Assembly: GCA_013347225.1 (NCBI GenBank)
Contig: CP054595.1
Span: 310,001 to 374,000 of the forward strand
DNA length: 64,000 nucleotides
Direction: 5' to 3'
Source: Candidatus Accumulibacter similis
GTDB taxonomy: Bacteria; Pseudomonadota; Gammaproteobacteria; Burkholderiales; Rhodocyclaceae
Shown here: positions 63,373 to 64,000 of the stretch, piece after piece
Layout of the letters: each line of letters opens with the position of its first letter
Position numbering within the stretch: the first letter of the stretch is position 1
Notes under the pieces: model-generated
Database searches by the model: none
Seen by the model: the letters and a program-made list of their open reading frames with translations, nothing else
Told to the model about the DNA's origin: nothing
Position numbers and translations under genes: made by a program

Positions 63373-64000
63373 ATGAAGATCAAGACGCTTCTCTGGGGTG
63401 GCTTCGCCGCCGTGTCCGTCCTGATGACCGGTCTGGTCGTGACCGCCACAGTGCAGATGAACATCATCGACGGACACGTAGACAATATCGTCCGCGCCGC
63501 TCGCAACGAGTCGCTCGCCCGCGACATCGCTGCCCAGGTCAACAACATGCGCCGCTACCAGCTCAATGCACTGGTGAGTGCAGCCGATGAGCGCGACAAG
63601 GAGCTGGAACGGGTGACGACAACGGGCAGGGAAAGCTCCCGGCTCGCCGAGGAGCTCGAGAAGACGCAGCGCAGCCCGGAAACGAGACAGCTCGCGGCCC
63701 GCATGCGCGAGCTCAATGAGCGGTACTGGCGAGGCAACGATCAGGTGAAGGCGTTGGCCGGGGAGGGCCAGACCGATGCCATGCGTGCCCTCGTCCAGGG
63801 AGACGCGCGCTCGCTGCAGCGTGAGGCGGCAAGTGAAAGCGAAAAGTTCATCCAGATTCAGCAGGACCGCAAGATCAAGGCCGAAAAGGCTGCCGCCGAG
63901 GCGCAGTCTCTGGCGGAGAAGCTGATGCTGGCGCTGCTGGTTGTCGCCTTGCTGCTGGCCGCCGGCGTCGCTTACCTGGTCACCCGCCGGATATCCGACC
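63373..64000 (+). CDS. Methyl-accepting chemotaxis protein, N-terminal part
   Basis: 209 codons up to the window end. It has an N-terminal membrane helix (WGGFAAVSVLMTGLVVTATV), a four-helix-bundle-type periplasmic sensor (residues ~30-180, HVDNIVRAARNESLARDIAA ... SEKFIQIQQDRKIKAEKAAA), a second membrane helix (MLALLVVALLLAAGVAYLVT) and the beginning of a HAMP domain. The signalling domain is outside the window. The sensor is of the Tar/4HB class. The ligand is unknown. Confidence 0.9.
   Translation, partial: MKIKTLLWGGFAAVSVLMTGLVVTATVQMNIIDGHVDNIVRAARNESLARDIAAQVNNMRRYQLNALVSAADERDKELERVTTTGRESSRLAEELEKTQRSPETRQLAARMRELNERYWRGNDQVKALAGEGQTDAMRALVQGDARSLQREAASESEKFIQIQQDRKIKAEKAAAEAQSLAEKLMLALLVVALLLAAGVAYLVTRRISD

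Overview
The window is GC-rich chromosomal DNA that looks like a betaproteobacterium, most like the Rhodocyclales/Accumulibacter group. This rests on gene content and protein style (RpoH, AccBC, Mpl, a CyoE-SCO-Cox cluster, DUF3426 protein next to PrmA), not on a database match.

Layout. 1-2150: the start of a MerR-type regulator with a B12-binding-like C-terminal half, running off the left edge, then about 1.6 kb of decayed sequence without a supportable gene, then a perfect sigma70-like promoter and a tRNA-Met. 2182-26620: a ~24.4 kb integrative island bounded by 48-bp direct repeats that copy the 3' part of the tRNA-Met gene. From left to right it carries a poorly conserved hypothetical gene, a leftward operon of five small overlapping genes (DUF5681 type), a rightward DNA-modification/defence-like operon (SNF2 helicase, beta-class DNA methyltransferase, DUF1016 nuclease, Res-type helicase, and an EIQSDW-motif protein), a leftward replication module (AlpA-like regulator, toprim primase, DUF927-like ATPase, small protein), a 708-aa unknown protein, a HigBA toxin-antitoxin pair and a P4-type tyrosine integrase next to the right attachment repeat. 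A ~411-bp cassette with perfect 18-bp terminal inverted repeats and a four-helix-bundle (S23-type) gene sits exactly between the helicase and methyltransferase genes, and related GTTCAGT-type repeats lie in frame inside both neighbours.

26794-40200: accessory chromosome. A NarX/NarL-like kinase and regulator, two single-domain receivers (one lacking the phosphoacceptor Asp), a VOC protein, an IS21-type element with two extra upstream genes, an acyltransferase remnant, a bacteriohemerythrin, a frameshifted old yellow enzyme, a DUF3616 protein, an MliC-like lipoprotein and a PfkB kinase.

40289-64000: mostly housekeeping. A leftward block DUF3426-prmA-accC-accB-aroQ, the murein-recycling ligase mpl, haem O synthase and an aa3-type cytochrome oxidase cluster with two SCO copper chaperones (subunit I has a YSHPAVY motif and lacks the usual K-channel lysine), a dihaem cytochrome c, rpoH behind a CIRCE element, a bufferin-type copper-peptide operon (bufA-bufB-bufC) behind an ECF-like promoter, then a leftward run FmdB-DUF502-aspS-RNase-barstar-nudB in which the secreted RNase and its barstar inhibitor are translationally coupled. 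The right end holds a DUF2189 membrane protein, a second FmdB protein, an interrupted secreted-protein gene and the beginning of a methyl-accepting chemotaxis protein.
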